A stretch of 64,000 nucleotides of DNA from the NCBI RefSeq assembly GCF_017876295.1, contig NZ_JAGINT010000001.1:4360898-4424897 (forward strand), written 5' to 3'. The notes under the pieces are model-generated. The model saw only the letters and a list, made by a program, of their open reading frames with translations, was not told the DNA's origin and made no database searches. Shown one piece after another: positions 42,945 through 51,067 of the stretch (the stretch's first letter is position 1; every line of letters begins with the position of its first letter). This DNA comes from Kribbella aluminosa (GTDB lineage: Bacteria; Actinomycetota; Actinomycetes; Propionibacteriales; Kribbellaceae). Position numbers and translations under genes: made by a program.

Positions 42945-44591
42945 ATGGCGGACCCATTCGCGGTAACGAACCAGGCTCCCCCACTGCGGGGCGTGAACTT
43001 CTTCACGCGGGACGCGGCGCTCGGTGACGCTCTGCGCCCGTACGCCGGCCTCACCGGTGATCTGGCAGCCGACCCAGGGCTGACCCGGATCGGCGAGCTG
43101 GCCGGCTCCGAGGAGGCCCGCGGGCACGCCCTCCCGGCGAACCAGCACCCGCCGGTGCTGCAGACCCATGACCGGTACGGGAACCGGATCGACGAGGTCG
43201 AGTTCCATCCGTCGTGGCACTGGCTGATGGAGCAGGCCGTCGGGTTCGGGCTGCAGGCCGCGCCGTGGACCAGCGACCGACCGTCGCCGCACCTCACCCG
43301 GGCGGCCGGCTTCTACGTCTGGTCGCAGGTCGAGCCCGGCCACGGTTGCCCGATCTCGATGACGTACGCCGCGGTTCCGGCGCTCAAGGCGGACGAGCGG
43401 CTCGCGAAGGAGTGGATCCCGCAGCTCGCGTCGACGCAGTACGACGTACGCCGGTTGCCGGTCGCGGCGAAGAACGGTGCCCTCGCCGGGATGGGGATGA
43501 CCGAGAAGCAGGGCGGGTCGGACGTCCGGGCGAACCTGACGACCGCGACCCCCGTCGGGGATGACGGTGAGTACCAGCTCAACGGGCACAAGTGGTTCTG
43601 CTCGGCGCCGCAGGCGGACGTGTTCCTGGTACTGGCGCAGGCCCCGGACGGTTTGAGCTGCTTCGTCGTACCGCGAGTGCTTGCCGACGGCAACCGGAAC
43701 CCGTTCGCGCTGCAGCGGCTGAAGGACAAGCTCGGGAACCGCTCGAACGCGTCCAGCGAGGTCGAGTTCCACGGGACGATCGGGTACCGGCTCGGGGACG
43801 AGGGCGCCGGCGTACGGACGATCATCGAGATGGTCGCGGCGACCCGGTTGGACTGCGTCCTCGGCTCCGCGGCACTCCAACGGCGGGCGCTGGTCGAGGC
43901 GATCTGGCACACCCGGCACCGCTCGGCGTTCGGCGGTCTGCTCGCCGACAAGCCCGCGATGCAGAACGTGCTCGCCGACCTCGCCCTCGAAAGCGAGGCG
44001 GCGACCGCGCTGGGGATGCGACTGGCCGCCGCGGTGGATTCCTCGGACCCGAAGGAGGCAGCCTTCCGCCGGATCGGGCTGCCGCTCGCGAAGTTCTGGG
44101 TGTGTAAGCGGACGCCGTTCATGGTCGCGGAGGCGCTCGAGTGCCTCGGCGGCAACGGGTACGTCGAGGAGTCCGGGCTGCCACTGCTCTACCGGGAGTC
44201 GCCGCTGAACTCGATCTGGGAAGGGTCCGGCAACGTCAACGCGCTCGACGTACTGCGCGCGCTGAGGCGGCCCGAGTCGCTCGAGGCCTGGCTGCTCGAG
44301 GTTGGCGCGGTCCAAGGGGCCGACGATCGGCTCGACGCCGCCGTGCACGACGTACTGCAAGCGCTTGCTGATGTCGCTGACGCCGAAGCCGGAGCACGTC
44401 GACTGGCCGCGCGGATGGCGTTGTGCCTGCAGGCGTCACTGCTGATCCGGCACTCGACACCGGCAGTCGCGGACGCCTTCGTCGCGTCCCGGCTGGCGAA
44501 CGACTGGGGCGGTGTGTTCGGGACCCTTCCACAGAAGACACAGTCGCGGACGACACCGTTCCAGGAGATCGTCGAACGCACGATAGGGTGA
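42945..44591 (+). CDS. AidB-like acyl-CoA dehydrogenase
   Basis: The 548-aa protein has the longer AidB layout of acyl-CoA dehydrogenases: MGMTEKQGGSDVRANLT (FAD region), LGGNGYVEESGLPLLYRE and PLNSIWEGSGNVNALDVLRA, plus a C-terminal helical domain that binds DNA in E. coli AidB. AidB is linked to the alkylation response; here that role is family inference. It precedes the glyA riboswitch by a few bases. Confidence 0.9.
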   Translation: MADPFAVTNQAPPLRGVNFFTRDAALGDALRPYAGLTGDLAADPGLTRIGELAGSEEARGHALPANQHPPVLQTHDRYGNRIDEVEFHPSWHWLMEQAVGFGLQAAPWTSDRPSPHLTRAAGFYVWSQVEPGHGCPISMTYAAVPALKADERLAKEWIPQLASTQYDVRRLPVAAKNGALAGMGMTEKQGGSDVRANLTTATPVGDDGEYQLNGHKWFCSAPQADVFLVLAQAPDGLSCFVVPRVLADGNRNPFALQRLKDKLGNRSNASSEVEFHGTIGYRLGDEGAGVRTIIEMVAATRLDCVLGSAALQRRALVEAIWHTRHRSAFGGLLADKPAMQNVLADLALESEAATALGMRLAAAVDSSDPKEAAFRRIGLPLAKFWVCKRTPFMVAEALECLGGNGYVEESGLPLLYRESPLNSIWEGSGNVNALDVLRALRRPESLEAWLLEVGAVQGADDRLDAAVHDVLQALADVADAEAGARRLAARMALCLQASLLIRHSTPAVADAFVASRLANDWGGVFGTLPQKTQSRTTPFQEIVERTIG

Positions 44592-44592
44592 G

Positions 44593-44673
44593 CGGGTCGC
44601 GACTGGCGCGCTGAGGTGGAGAACCACCGGGGAGCGAAAACCGTCGGCACCGTGCGCCTGGGTGCCTTCGACC
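44593..44673 (+). ncRNA. ZTP (pfl) riboswitch controlling glyA
   Basis: The conserved blocks of the pfl motif are present: GGGTCGCGACTGGCG, a GGTGG-AGAA-CCACC hairpin followed by CGGGGAGCG, and the downstream GCGCCTGGG element. ZTP riboswitches bind ZTP/ZMP, signals of folate shortage, and switch on one-carbon genes. It ends about 25 bases before the glyA start, suited to control of translation or transcription. Confidence 0.9.
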
Positions 44674-44698
44674 CACTGCAACCGCAGGAGAGACAACG

Positions 44699-46165
44699 AT
44701 GCCTGAATCCTCCGACACCGCCGCACCCTTCGACGCCGCCGCCGCGTCGGCCGCGTACAACAACGCGCTGCAGGTGATCGCCGCGGTCGAGCCGACCATC
44801 GCCGGCGCGATCCGGTCCGAGCTGGCCGACCAGCGGTCCTCGCTGAAGCTGATCGCCAGCGAGAACTACGCCTCCCCCGCCACGCTGCTCACGATGGGCA
44901 ACTGGCTGTCGGACAAGTACGCCGAGGGCACCGTCGGGCACCGCTTCTACGCCGGCTGCCAGAACGTCGACACCGTCGAGCGGACCGCCGCCGACCACGC
45001 GGAGGCCCTGTTCGGCGCCCCGCACGCGTACGTCCAGCCGCACTCCGGCATCGACGCGAACCTGGTCGCGTTCTGGGCGATCCTGGCCCAGCGGATCGAG
45101 TCCCCGGCGCTGGCCGAGGCGGGCGCGAAGCACGTCAACGACCTGTCCGACGAGGACTGGACCAAGCTCCGCAAGGCGCTCGGCGACCAGAAGATGCTCG
45201 GCATGTCGCTGGACGCCGGCGGCCACCTGACGCACGGTTTCCGGCCGAACATCTCCGGCAAGATGTTCAACCAGCACTCCTACGGGACGAACCCGGAGAC
45301 CGGCCTGCTCGACTACGACGAGGTCGCCCGGGCCGCGCGCGAGTTCAAGCCGCTGATCCTGATCGCCGGCTACTCGGCGTATCCGCGCAAGGTGGACTTC
45401 GCCAAGATGCGCGAGATCGCCGACGAGGTCGGCGCGACGCTGATGGTCGACATGGCGCACTTCGCCGGCCTGGTCGCGGGCAAGGTGTTCACCGGCGACT
45501 TCGACCCGGTGCCGCACGCGCACGTCACCACCACGACCACGCACAAGTCGCTGCGCGGCCCGCGCGGCGGCATGGTGCTCTGCCAGCCGGAGTACGCCGA
45601 GTCCGTCGACCGCGGCTGCCCGATGGTGCTCGGCGGTCCGCTCAGCCAGACGATGGCCGCGAAGGCGGTCGCGCTCGCCGAGGCGCGGCAGCCGTCGTTC
45701 CAGCAGTACGCGCAGGCCGTCGCGGACAACGCCGTCACGCTCGCCGAGGGCCTGATGAAGCGCGGCGTCAAGCTCGTCACGGACGGAACCGAGAACCACC
45801 TCGCCCTGCTCGACGTGTCGGCGTACGGCATCACCGGCCGGCAGGCCGAGTCGGCGCTGCTCGACGCGGGCATCGTCACCAACCGGAACGCCGTACCGCG
45901 GGACCCGAACGGCGCCTGGTACACCTCCGGTGTCCGGATCGGTACGCCGGCCCTCACCACCCGCGGGTTCGGCGCCGACGAGTTCGACCGGGTCGCGGAG
46001 CTGATCGTCGACGTACTGTCCGCGACGACGCCGACGACCACCTCCGCCGGCGCTCCGTCCAAGGCGAAGTACGTGCTGGCCGACGGCGTCGCCGACAAGA
46101 CCCGCGCCGCCGCCGCCGAGATCCTCGACAAGCACCCGCTGTACCCGGGCCTCGAGCTCACCTGA
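44699..46165 (+). CDS. glyA: Serine hydroxymethyltransferase
   Basis: The 488-aa PLP enzyme interconverts serine and glycine while loading tetrahydrofolate with a one-carbon unit. Key blocks are SENYASPATL, GHRFYAGCQNVDTVE, the PLP Lys in TTTTHKSLRGPRGG, and VRIGTPALTTRGFG. It is longer than the usual ~420 aa because of an insert around ALAEAGAKHVNDLSDEDWTK; such long forms occur in actinobacteria. CAGGAGAG precedes the ATG. The ZTP riboswitch lies upstream and a strong terminator downstream. Confidence 0.95.
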   Translation: MPESSDTAAPFDAAAASAAYNNALQVIAAVEPTIAGAIRSELADQRSSLKLIASENYASPATLLTMGNWLSDKYAEGTVGHRFYAGCQNVDTVERTAADHAEALFGAPHAYVQPHSGIDANLVAFWAILAQRIESPALAEAGAKHVNDLSDEDWTKLRKALGDQKMLGMSLDAGGHLTHGFRPNISGKMFNQHSYGTNPETGLLDYDEVARAAREFKPLILIAGYSAYPRKVDFAKMREIADEVGATLMVDMAHFAGLVAGKVFTGDFDPVPHAHVTTTTTHKSLRGPRGGMVLCQPEYAESVDRGCPMVLGGPLSQTMAAKAVALAEARQPSFQQYAQAVADNAVTLAEGLMKRGVKLVTDGTENHLALLDVSAYGITGRQAESALLDAGIVTNRNAVPRDPNGAWYTSGVRIGTPALTTRGFGADEFDRVAELIVDVLSATTPTTTSAGAPSKAKYVLADGVADKTRAAAAEILDKHPLYPGLELT

Positions 46166-46172
46166 CCCATCG

Positions 46173-46204
46173 ACAGCGCCCGCTCCCCTCGGAGCGGGCG
46201 CTGT
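46173..46204. terminator. Terminator between glyA and the MFS gene
   Basis: ACAGCGCCCGCTCC and GGAGCGGGCGCTGT form a perfect 14-bp stem with a 4-base loop, followed by TGCTTGT. It serves both converging genes. Confidence 0.9.
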
Positions 46205-46213
46205 TGCTTGTCG

Positions 46214-47767
46214 TCAGGCGTCCTGCTGGACGCCCGTCAGCGCATCCGGGGAGGCCTTCGCGGCCCGCTTCGGCATCAGCGTCGCGGCGAGGATCGCGCC
46301 GGCGACGGCGATGCCGCCGGAAACCCACATCGTGGTGTTGAGGCTGGTGAGGAACGCCTCCCGCACACTGCTCGCCAGCTCCGCCGATCCCGTCTTCGCC
46401 GCCACCGCGAGACCACCTGCAAGACTCCGCTGCGCCGCGTCCGCCACCTGCGTAGGCAGACCGGTCGTGTCCACGTTGTGCCGGTACACCGAGTTCAGCA
46501 CGGTCCCGAGTACGGCGACACCGACCGTCCCGCCGACCTGACGGAACGCCTGCAGCAGCCCCGATCCGGTGCCGGCCCGCTCCGGGTCGAGCACACCGAG
46601 CGCCGCGTTCATTGCCTGCGGCATCGAGCACCCGAGCCCGAAGCCGACCACCACGAACCAGATCGCCGTGTACCCGTACCCGGTGCCGCGGCCGGTGAAC
46701 GCGCCGAGCACGAATCCGCCAGCCATCACCACGAACCCGGTCATCACGACCAGCCGGGTGCCGATCCGCGACTCCACCGGCGCGGCCAGCTTCGCGCCGG
46801 CCGTCATCCCGCCGATGAACGGCAGCAGCTTCAGCCCGGTGTGCAACGCGTCGGAGCCGTTGATGCCCTGGAAGTACTGCGGCATCGTGAACAGCAGCCC
46901 GAAGATCGCGAACACCGAGACGGTCAGCAGTACGGCGCCGCCGGTGAACACCCGCTCGCGGAACAGCCTCAGCTCGATCAGCGGCTCCGGGTTCCGGCGC
47001 TGCCAGAGCAAGAATCCGCCGATCAGTACGACGGCCAGCCCGAGGAACACGATCGTGACCGCGTCGGCCCAGGACGTCTCGCCCGCCTTCGTCACGCCGT
47101 ACACCAGGGTCGCGAGTCCCGCGCTGGACAGCACGATGCCGAGCCAGTCGATCGCGGGACGCCGCGAGCTCCGGGTCTCCGGCACCAGCAGCGTGACGGC
47201 GAGCGCGGCGAGGAACGCGATCGGGACATTCATCAGGAAGATCCACTGCCACCCGGCGTGGTCGAGCAGCAGGCCGCCGACGATCGGGCCGAGCGGCATG
47301 CCGATGCTGTTGGCAACGACGAAGAAGCCGATCGCCTTCTTCCGCTCCTCCTCGGTGCGGAACAGGACGGTGATCAGCGAGAGCGCGACCGGGACGATCA
47401 TCGCGGCACCGATCCCGAGGAACGCCCGGGCGGCGATCAGCTGACCGGCCGAGTCCGAGAGCGCACAGGCCAGCGAGGCGAGCCCGAACAGGGCGAGCGC
47501 GATCGCGATGATCCTGCTCCGCCCGTAGCGGTCGCCGAGCAGACCGGCCGGCAGCAGCAGCGCGGCGAGCACCAGATTGTAGCTGTTCGCCATCCACTGC
47601 AGCTGGCCGGTGGACGCGTCGAGGTCCTTGGCGAGGGTCGGCAACGCGACGTTGAGCACGGTGGTGTCCAGGCCGAGCACGAGGACGGCGAGACACAGCG
47701 CGACGAGTACGCCGAAGCGGCGGGTGCCGGTCAGCGCCGGTGCTGCGGTGGTGGCGTCGGGAGTCAT
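46214..47767 (-). CDS. MFS drug exporter, DHA2 (14-helix) family
   Basis: The 517-aa protein has about 14 membrane helices, the DHA2 motif LDTTVLNVALPTL in helix 1, motif A GLLGDRYGRSRI between helices 2 and 3, and GPIVGGLL in helix 5. It is a proton-driven multidrug exporter related to EmrB/QacA. The start MTPDATT at 47767 lies within the divergent gap shared with a MarR-type gene, its probable repressor. Confidence 0.92.
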   Translation of the reverse strand: MTPDATTAAPALTGTRRFGVLVALCLAVLVLGLDTTVLNVALPTLAKDLDASTGQLQWMANSYNLVLAALLLPAGLLGDRYGRSRIIAIALALFGLASLACALSDSAGQLIAARAFLGIGAAMIVPVALSLITVLFRTEEERKKAIGFFVVANSIGMPLGPIVGGLLLDHAGWQWIFLMNVPIAFLAALAVTLLVPETRSSRRPAIDWLGIVLSSAGLATLVYGVTKAGETSWADAVTIVFLGLAVVLIGGFLLWQRRNPEPLIELRLFRERVFTGGAVLLTVSVFAIFGLLFTMPQYFQGINGSDALHTGLKLLPFIGGMTAGAKLAAPVESRIGTRLVVMTGFVVMAGGFVLGAFTGRGTGYGYTAIWFVVVGFGLGCSMPQAMNAALGVLDPERAGTGSGLLQAFRQVGGTVGVAVLGTVLNSVYRHNVDTTGLPTQVADAAQRSLAGGLAVAAKTGSAELASSVREAFLTSLNTTMWVSGGIAVAGAILAATLMPKRAAKASPDALTGVQQDA

Positions 47768-47774
47768 GAAATTC

Positions 47775-47824
47775 AAGTTATCAGAAGTTTGTGATACTTG
47801 CGATAAATCCGATTACTGTACGCT
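47775..47824. promoter_or_regulatory. MarR-type operator and leaderless -10
   Basis: AAGTTATCA (47775-47783) and TGATACTT (47792-47799) form an imperfect inverted repeat between the two starts, a likely MarR binding site. TACGCT (47819-47824) lies 6 bases before the MarR GTG at 47831, matching other leaderless genes here. Confidence 0.5.
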
Positions 47825-47830
47825 TCAACA

Positions 47831-48301
47831 GTGGCGGAGGAACCGGGCCGGGAGGCAGTCAGCCAGTTCGTCGAGCGATTCGCGGGCGTGCTGGCGAACA
47901 GCGGCGTACCGACGATGTCGGCTCGGGTGATGGGCGCGATGCTGGTCAGCCCGGACGGGGCGATGACCGCGGCCGAGCTCGCCGAGGCGTTGAAGATCAG
48001 CCAGCCGGCCGTGTCCGGCGCGGTCCGGCAGCTGCTGCAGGTCTCGTTCATCTCCCGCGAGCGGCTGCCCGGGTCCCGCAAGGACCACTACCGGATCCGG
48101 GAGGACGTCTTCGCCGCCATCCTGGAACGCCGCAACCTCGCGCTCAGCGAATGGGAGTCCACCAGCCGCGCCGGCGCCGGCCTGTTTCCGGCCGGCTCCC
48201 CCGTCGCCCGCCGCCTCAGCGAGGCCGCCGACTTCTTCGCCTTCATCCACGCCGACATGGACCAGATGATCAAGAACTGGCGCGCGGAGCGGCATCAGTG
48301 A
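47831..48301 (+). CDS. MarR/GbsR family regulator
   Basis: The 156-aa protein has a winged helix (MTAAELAEALKISQPAVSGA; VRQLLQVSFISRERLPGSRK) and a helical dimer region. It is divergent from the MFS exporter gene and probably represses it. The start is a GTG. It overlaps the next gene by 4 bases (GTGA). Confidence 0.88.
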   Translation: MAEEPGREAVSQFVERFAGVLANSGVPTMSARVMGAMLVSPDGAMTAAELAEALKISQPAVSGAVRQLLQVSFISRERLPGSRKDHYRIREDVFAAILERRNLALSEWESTSRAGAGLFPAGSPVARRLSEAADFFAFIHADMDQMIKNWRAERHQ

Positions 48302-49305
48302 ATCGCCGCGAGGCCGGTCGTCTGGTCGGTACGGCGTGGCTCGACAGCGACTACCGCGTCGCCTGGGAGACGCGGATCATGCGACGGCGGGTTCCGCTGT
48401 ACCGCGCCGGGATCGCCGCGCTGCGTGGGCTGAACGCCGTCACGGGCGGCAGGCCCTCGCTGCAGAGAACCCGCTGGGAACGGGTCGGCCCGCACGGCGG
48501 GACGTTCGTGATGGACAAGCTCGAGACGATGACCGGGCGGACCGATCATCCGGTGACCTCGCGGGCCGAGCTGCGGGCGCGTACGTCGTTCGCGTCCCGG
48601 CTGGCGCGGGCGATCTCGGCGGACGAGTGGCCGCAGATGATGGCGGAGTACGACCGGCGCCGGCGTGGTGAGCGTCCGCAGTACCACTATGTCGGCCATC
48701 GGCCGCTGAACACCGCCTCGCACGCGCTGATGGACGAGGCGTGGGTCCGCGGCGAGCTGCCGACGGACGAGTTCCGGGCCTGGAACGTGCTGAAGCACGA
48801 GGACGACGGTGCCTTCTACAGCGAGTTCTTCACCCACGGAAATGCGCGCGGCTACCCCGGCGGCGAGACGAACCCCGGCTTCCGGCTCGGGCGGATCAGC
48901 TTCGACGTCAGCTGGCGGGACAAGGCCACGCTCGCCCTCGAACACCAGGTGCTCCGTCGCAGCCGGGCGCTGCGAGCAAAGGAACTCCTCAAGTTCCTCC
49001 GCACCGAACTCCACGAAGCGATCCACCCACCAGCACCGATCCACATGGCGTCGGCCTCACACCATCAGGACGCATACACGCCCGAGGTCGTCGCTGCCGT
49101 CGCAGAATTCGCCAAGCCCAACGACCTACGCTCACCGACCGCCCGCGGCGAAACCGTGCCGAACCGGACGCAGGCATTGTCTGTCGAGGTCGCGAACGCA
49201 ATGGCCCACGCCCTTCCACCTCCACACACCTCCGCCGCACCCGCTATCCCTCCGCGGCCGCGCCCGGGCCGACGACCCGGCCTACCACGCCAGCCCGAAC
49301 GCTGA
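48298..49305 (+). CDS. Hypothetical protein coupled to the MarR gene
   Basis: The 335-aa protein starts at a GTG overlapping the MarR stop. I do not recognise a family. The first ~230 residues are compact and rich in Arg and aromatic residues (YHYVGHRPLNTASHALMDEA; FYSEFFTHGNARGYPGG). The last ~90 are Pro/Ala/His-rich and look disordered, so the true protein may have ended earlier. No signal peptide or membrane helix is seen. Confidence 0.55.
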   Translation: MNRREAGRLVGTAWLDSDYRVAWETRIMRRRVPLYRAGIAALRGLNAVTGGRPSLQRTRWERVGPHGGTFVMDKLETMTGRTDHPVTSRAELRARTSFASRLARAISADEWPQMMAEYDRRRRGERPQYHYVGHRPLNTASHALMDEAWVRGELPTDEFRAWNVLKHEDDGAFYSEFFTHGNARGYPGGETNPGFRLGRISFDVSWRDKATLALEHQVLRRSRALRAKELLKFLRTELHEAIHPPAPIHMASASHHQDAYTPEVVAAVAEFAKPNDLRSPTARGETVPNRTQALSVEVANAMAHALPPPHTSAAPAIPPRPRPGRRPGLPRQPER

Positions 49306-49309
49306 ACTG

Positions 49310-49719
49310 GTGACTGCCATTGACCTCGAACTGCGCGACGAGCTGCTTCGGATGGCCTCCGCGGACCAGGATGCACGGCAGCGTCTGGACGGACATCCAC
49401 GACTGGTGCACGGCGTACCGGAGCAGGATCTCACGACGGCCGAGCGGCAGACCCTGAAACATCTGCAGATTGTGGACGCCGGCAACACCGCGCGAATGAA
49501 GACAATCATCGTGACGTACGGCTGGCCCGGCCATGCCCTGGTCGGCGCCGACGCGCCCACGCGGCCTGGTTGCTGGTCCAGCACGCCGACCGAGACCCAG
49601 CCTTCCAGCGCCTCTGCTGTGACCTGTTGAGCGAGTCCGTCAGAGCCGGCGATGGCGATGGCGGTCATGAGGCTTACCTCGCCGATCGGGTGTTGGTGGC
49701 CGAGGGACCTGTTGACTGA
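49310..49719 (+). pseudogene. DUF6624-like gene, frameshifted and probably truncated
   Basis: A GTG start at 49310 leads into LELRDELLRMASADQDARQR, then DAGNTARMKTIIVTYGWPG and LVGADA, which fit DUF6624. The homology then moves one frame over near 49556 (HAAWLLVQHADRDPAFQRLC) and continues to AYLADRVLVAEG before a stop at 49719. Family members usually carry more sequence after this point. One base appears to be missing at the shift, and the end lies next to a recombinase module. It is probably non-functional. Confidence 0.6.
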
Positions 49720-49780
49720 ACTAGATGTGGAGTTTCCGCAGGTCAAGTGACCTTTCTCGGTTCCATCAGTTAGGCGCTCC

Positions 49781-51067
49781 ATGGACGGACCCGACGAGTT
49801 GGCGAGAGATCTTGCTTCTTTGCGCGTGCCGTTGGCTGGTGCCCTGAGGGTCACGGACAACGAGTGGGAGCCGTACGAACTGATCGATGTGCGCGGTCTC
49901 GTGGAGCCGGGAGTTGCGCTGTTCTTGGTGGATCTGCAGGCGGCTGGGCGTCGGCCGTCGACGCTGCGGTCGTACGGCATGGCTCTGCTCCGATGGTACC
50001 GGTTCTTGTGGGCGGTCGATGTTGCATGGGACCGGGCGTCGAGGATTGAGGCCCGGGACTTCAGCAGGTGGATGCAGATCGCGGACAAGCCGTCGCGGGT
50101 TCATTGGCGCAACCGCGGCACCGATGCGGTCGACACGACGATCGCCCGGTTAGCAGGGCAGCGCGGGTCGGCCGGTGTTCCGAATCAGGTCACGGGCAAG
50201 CCGAAGCTGGGAGCGAAGTATGCGGCGTCGGTCCGCGCACATAGCGAAACGGTGCTGAGGACGTTCTACGACTTTCACCGGGACGTGGGCAGCGGGCCGG
50301 TCCTGAATCCGTTCCCGCTGGTGAGAGAGCGCCGAGATCATCGTGCGCATGCGCACCAGAGCTCGATGGAGCCGCGCCGCAACGAGCGGTCTGGGCTCTA
50401 CCGACCTCGGGTTCCCAAGCGGCTGCCGCGCAGCGTCCCGGACGAGTATTTCGACCGGCTGTTTGCGGCCTTGCCCAGTGACCGGGACCGGGCGCTTGTG
50501 GCGTTCTGGGTTTCCACCGGTGCTCGGGCCTCGGAGCTTCTCGGCACGTGCCGAGGCGACGCCGACCCTGGCCAGCAAGTGATCTCCGTGGTGCGCAAGG
50601 GTTCCCGCGCGGTCCAACTGCTGCCCGCGTCGTCCGATGCGTTCGTGTGGTTGCGGCTCTACCAACAGCAATTGCACGGGAAGGTCCCGGCCGGGCGGAG
50701 CCAGCCGTTGTGGTGGACGCTTCGCCGGCCGCTGCGTCCGTTGACCTACCCTGCCGCGCACCGGATGTTCGAGCGTGCGAATGCGGGGCTTGGGTCGAAT
50801 TGGACGCTGCATGATCTTCGGCATACTGCGGCCTATCGGATGGCACGTGATCCGGAGGTGCCGCTCACCGACGTGCAGTGGGTCCTCGGACACGCGCATC
50901 TGACGACGACCCAGATCTACCTTGCCCCGCATCAGGACGAGGTGATCGGCAGCATGCTCGCCCACCACGCGCGTCAGGCCGGGCGTCGCGCCCAGGTGCC
51001 GGTTGCTCCGGTGGCCTCCGGCTACCGGCCGGATGACCTCGACGTGCTTTTCGGGAAGCCGATGTGA
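49781..51067 (+). CDS. Tyrosine recombinase (first of an overlapping pair)
   Basis: The 428-aa protein has a SAM-like core-binding domain (about 45-190) and a catalytic domain with Arg in STGARASELLG, Lys in VRKGSR, HDLRHT, GHAH and the nucleophile Tyr in TTQIYLAP. All catalytic residues are present. The stop overlaps the start of the next recombinase (GTGA). Two adjacent recombinases recall TnpA/TnpB of Tn554-like elements; no TnpC-like gene is seen. Confidence 0.88.
   Translation: MDGPDELARDLASLRVPLAGALRVTDNEWEPYELIDVRGLVEPGVALFLVDLQAAGRRPSTLRSYGMALLRWYRFLWAVDVAWDRASRIEARDFSRWMQIADKPSRVHWRNRGTDAVDTTIARLAGQRGSAGVPNQVTGKPKLGAKYAASVRAHSETVLRTFYDFHRDVGSGPVLNPFPLVRERRDHRAHAHQSSMEPRRNERSGLYRPRVPKRLPRSVPDEYFDRLFAALPSDRDRALVAFWVSTGARASELLGTCRGDADPGQQVISVVRKGSRAVQLLPASSDAFVWLRLYQQQLHGKVPAGRSQPLWWTLRRPLRPLTYPAAHRMFERANAGLGSNWTLHDLRHTAAYRMARDPEVPLTDVQWVLGHAHLTTTQIYLAPHQDEVIGSMLAHHARQAGRRAQVPVAPVASGYRPDDLDVLFGKPM

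Noticed and set aside
41721..44360. 879-codon minus-strand frame covering yihY plus upstream sequence
   Set aside because: Only the part from 42926 is YihY; the rest is antisense to the aidB-like gene.
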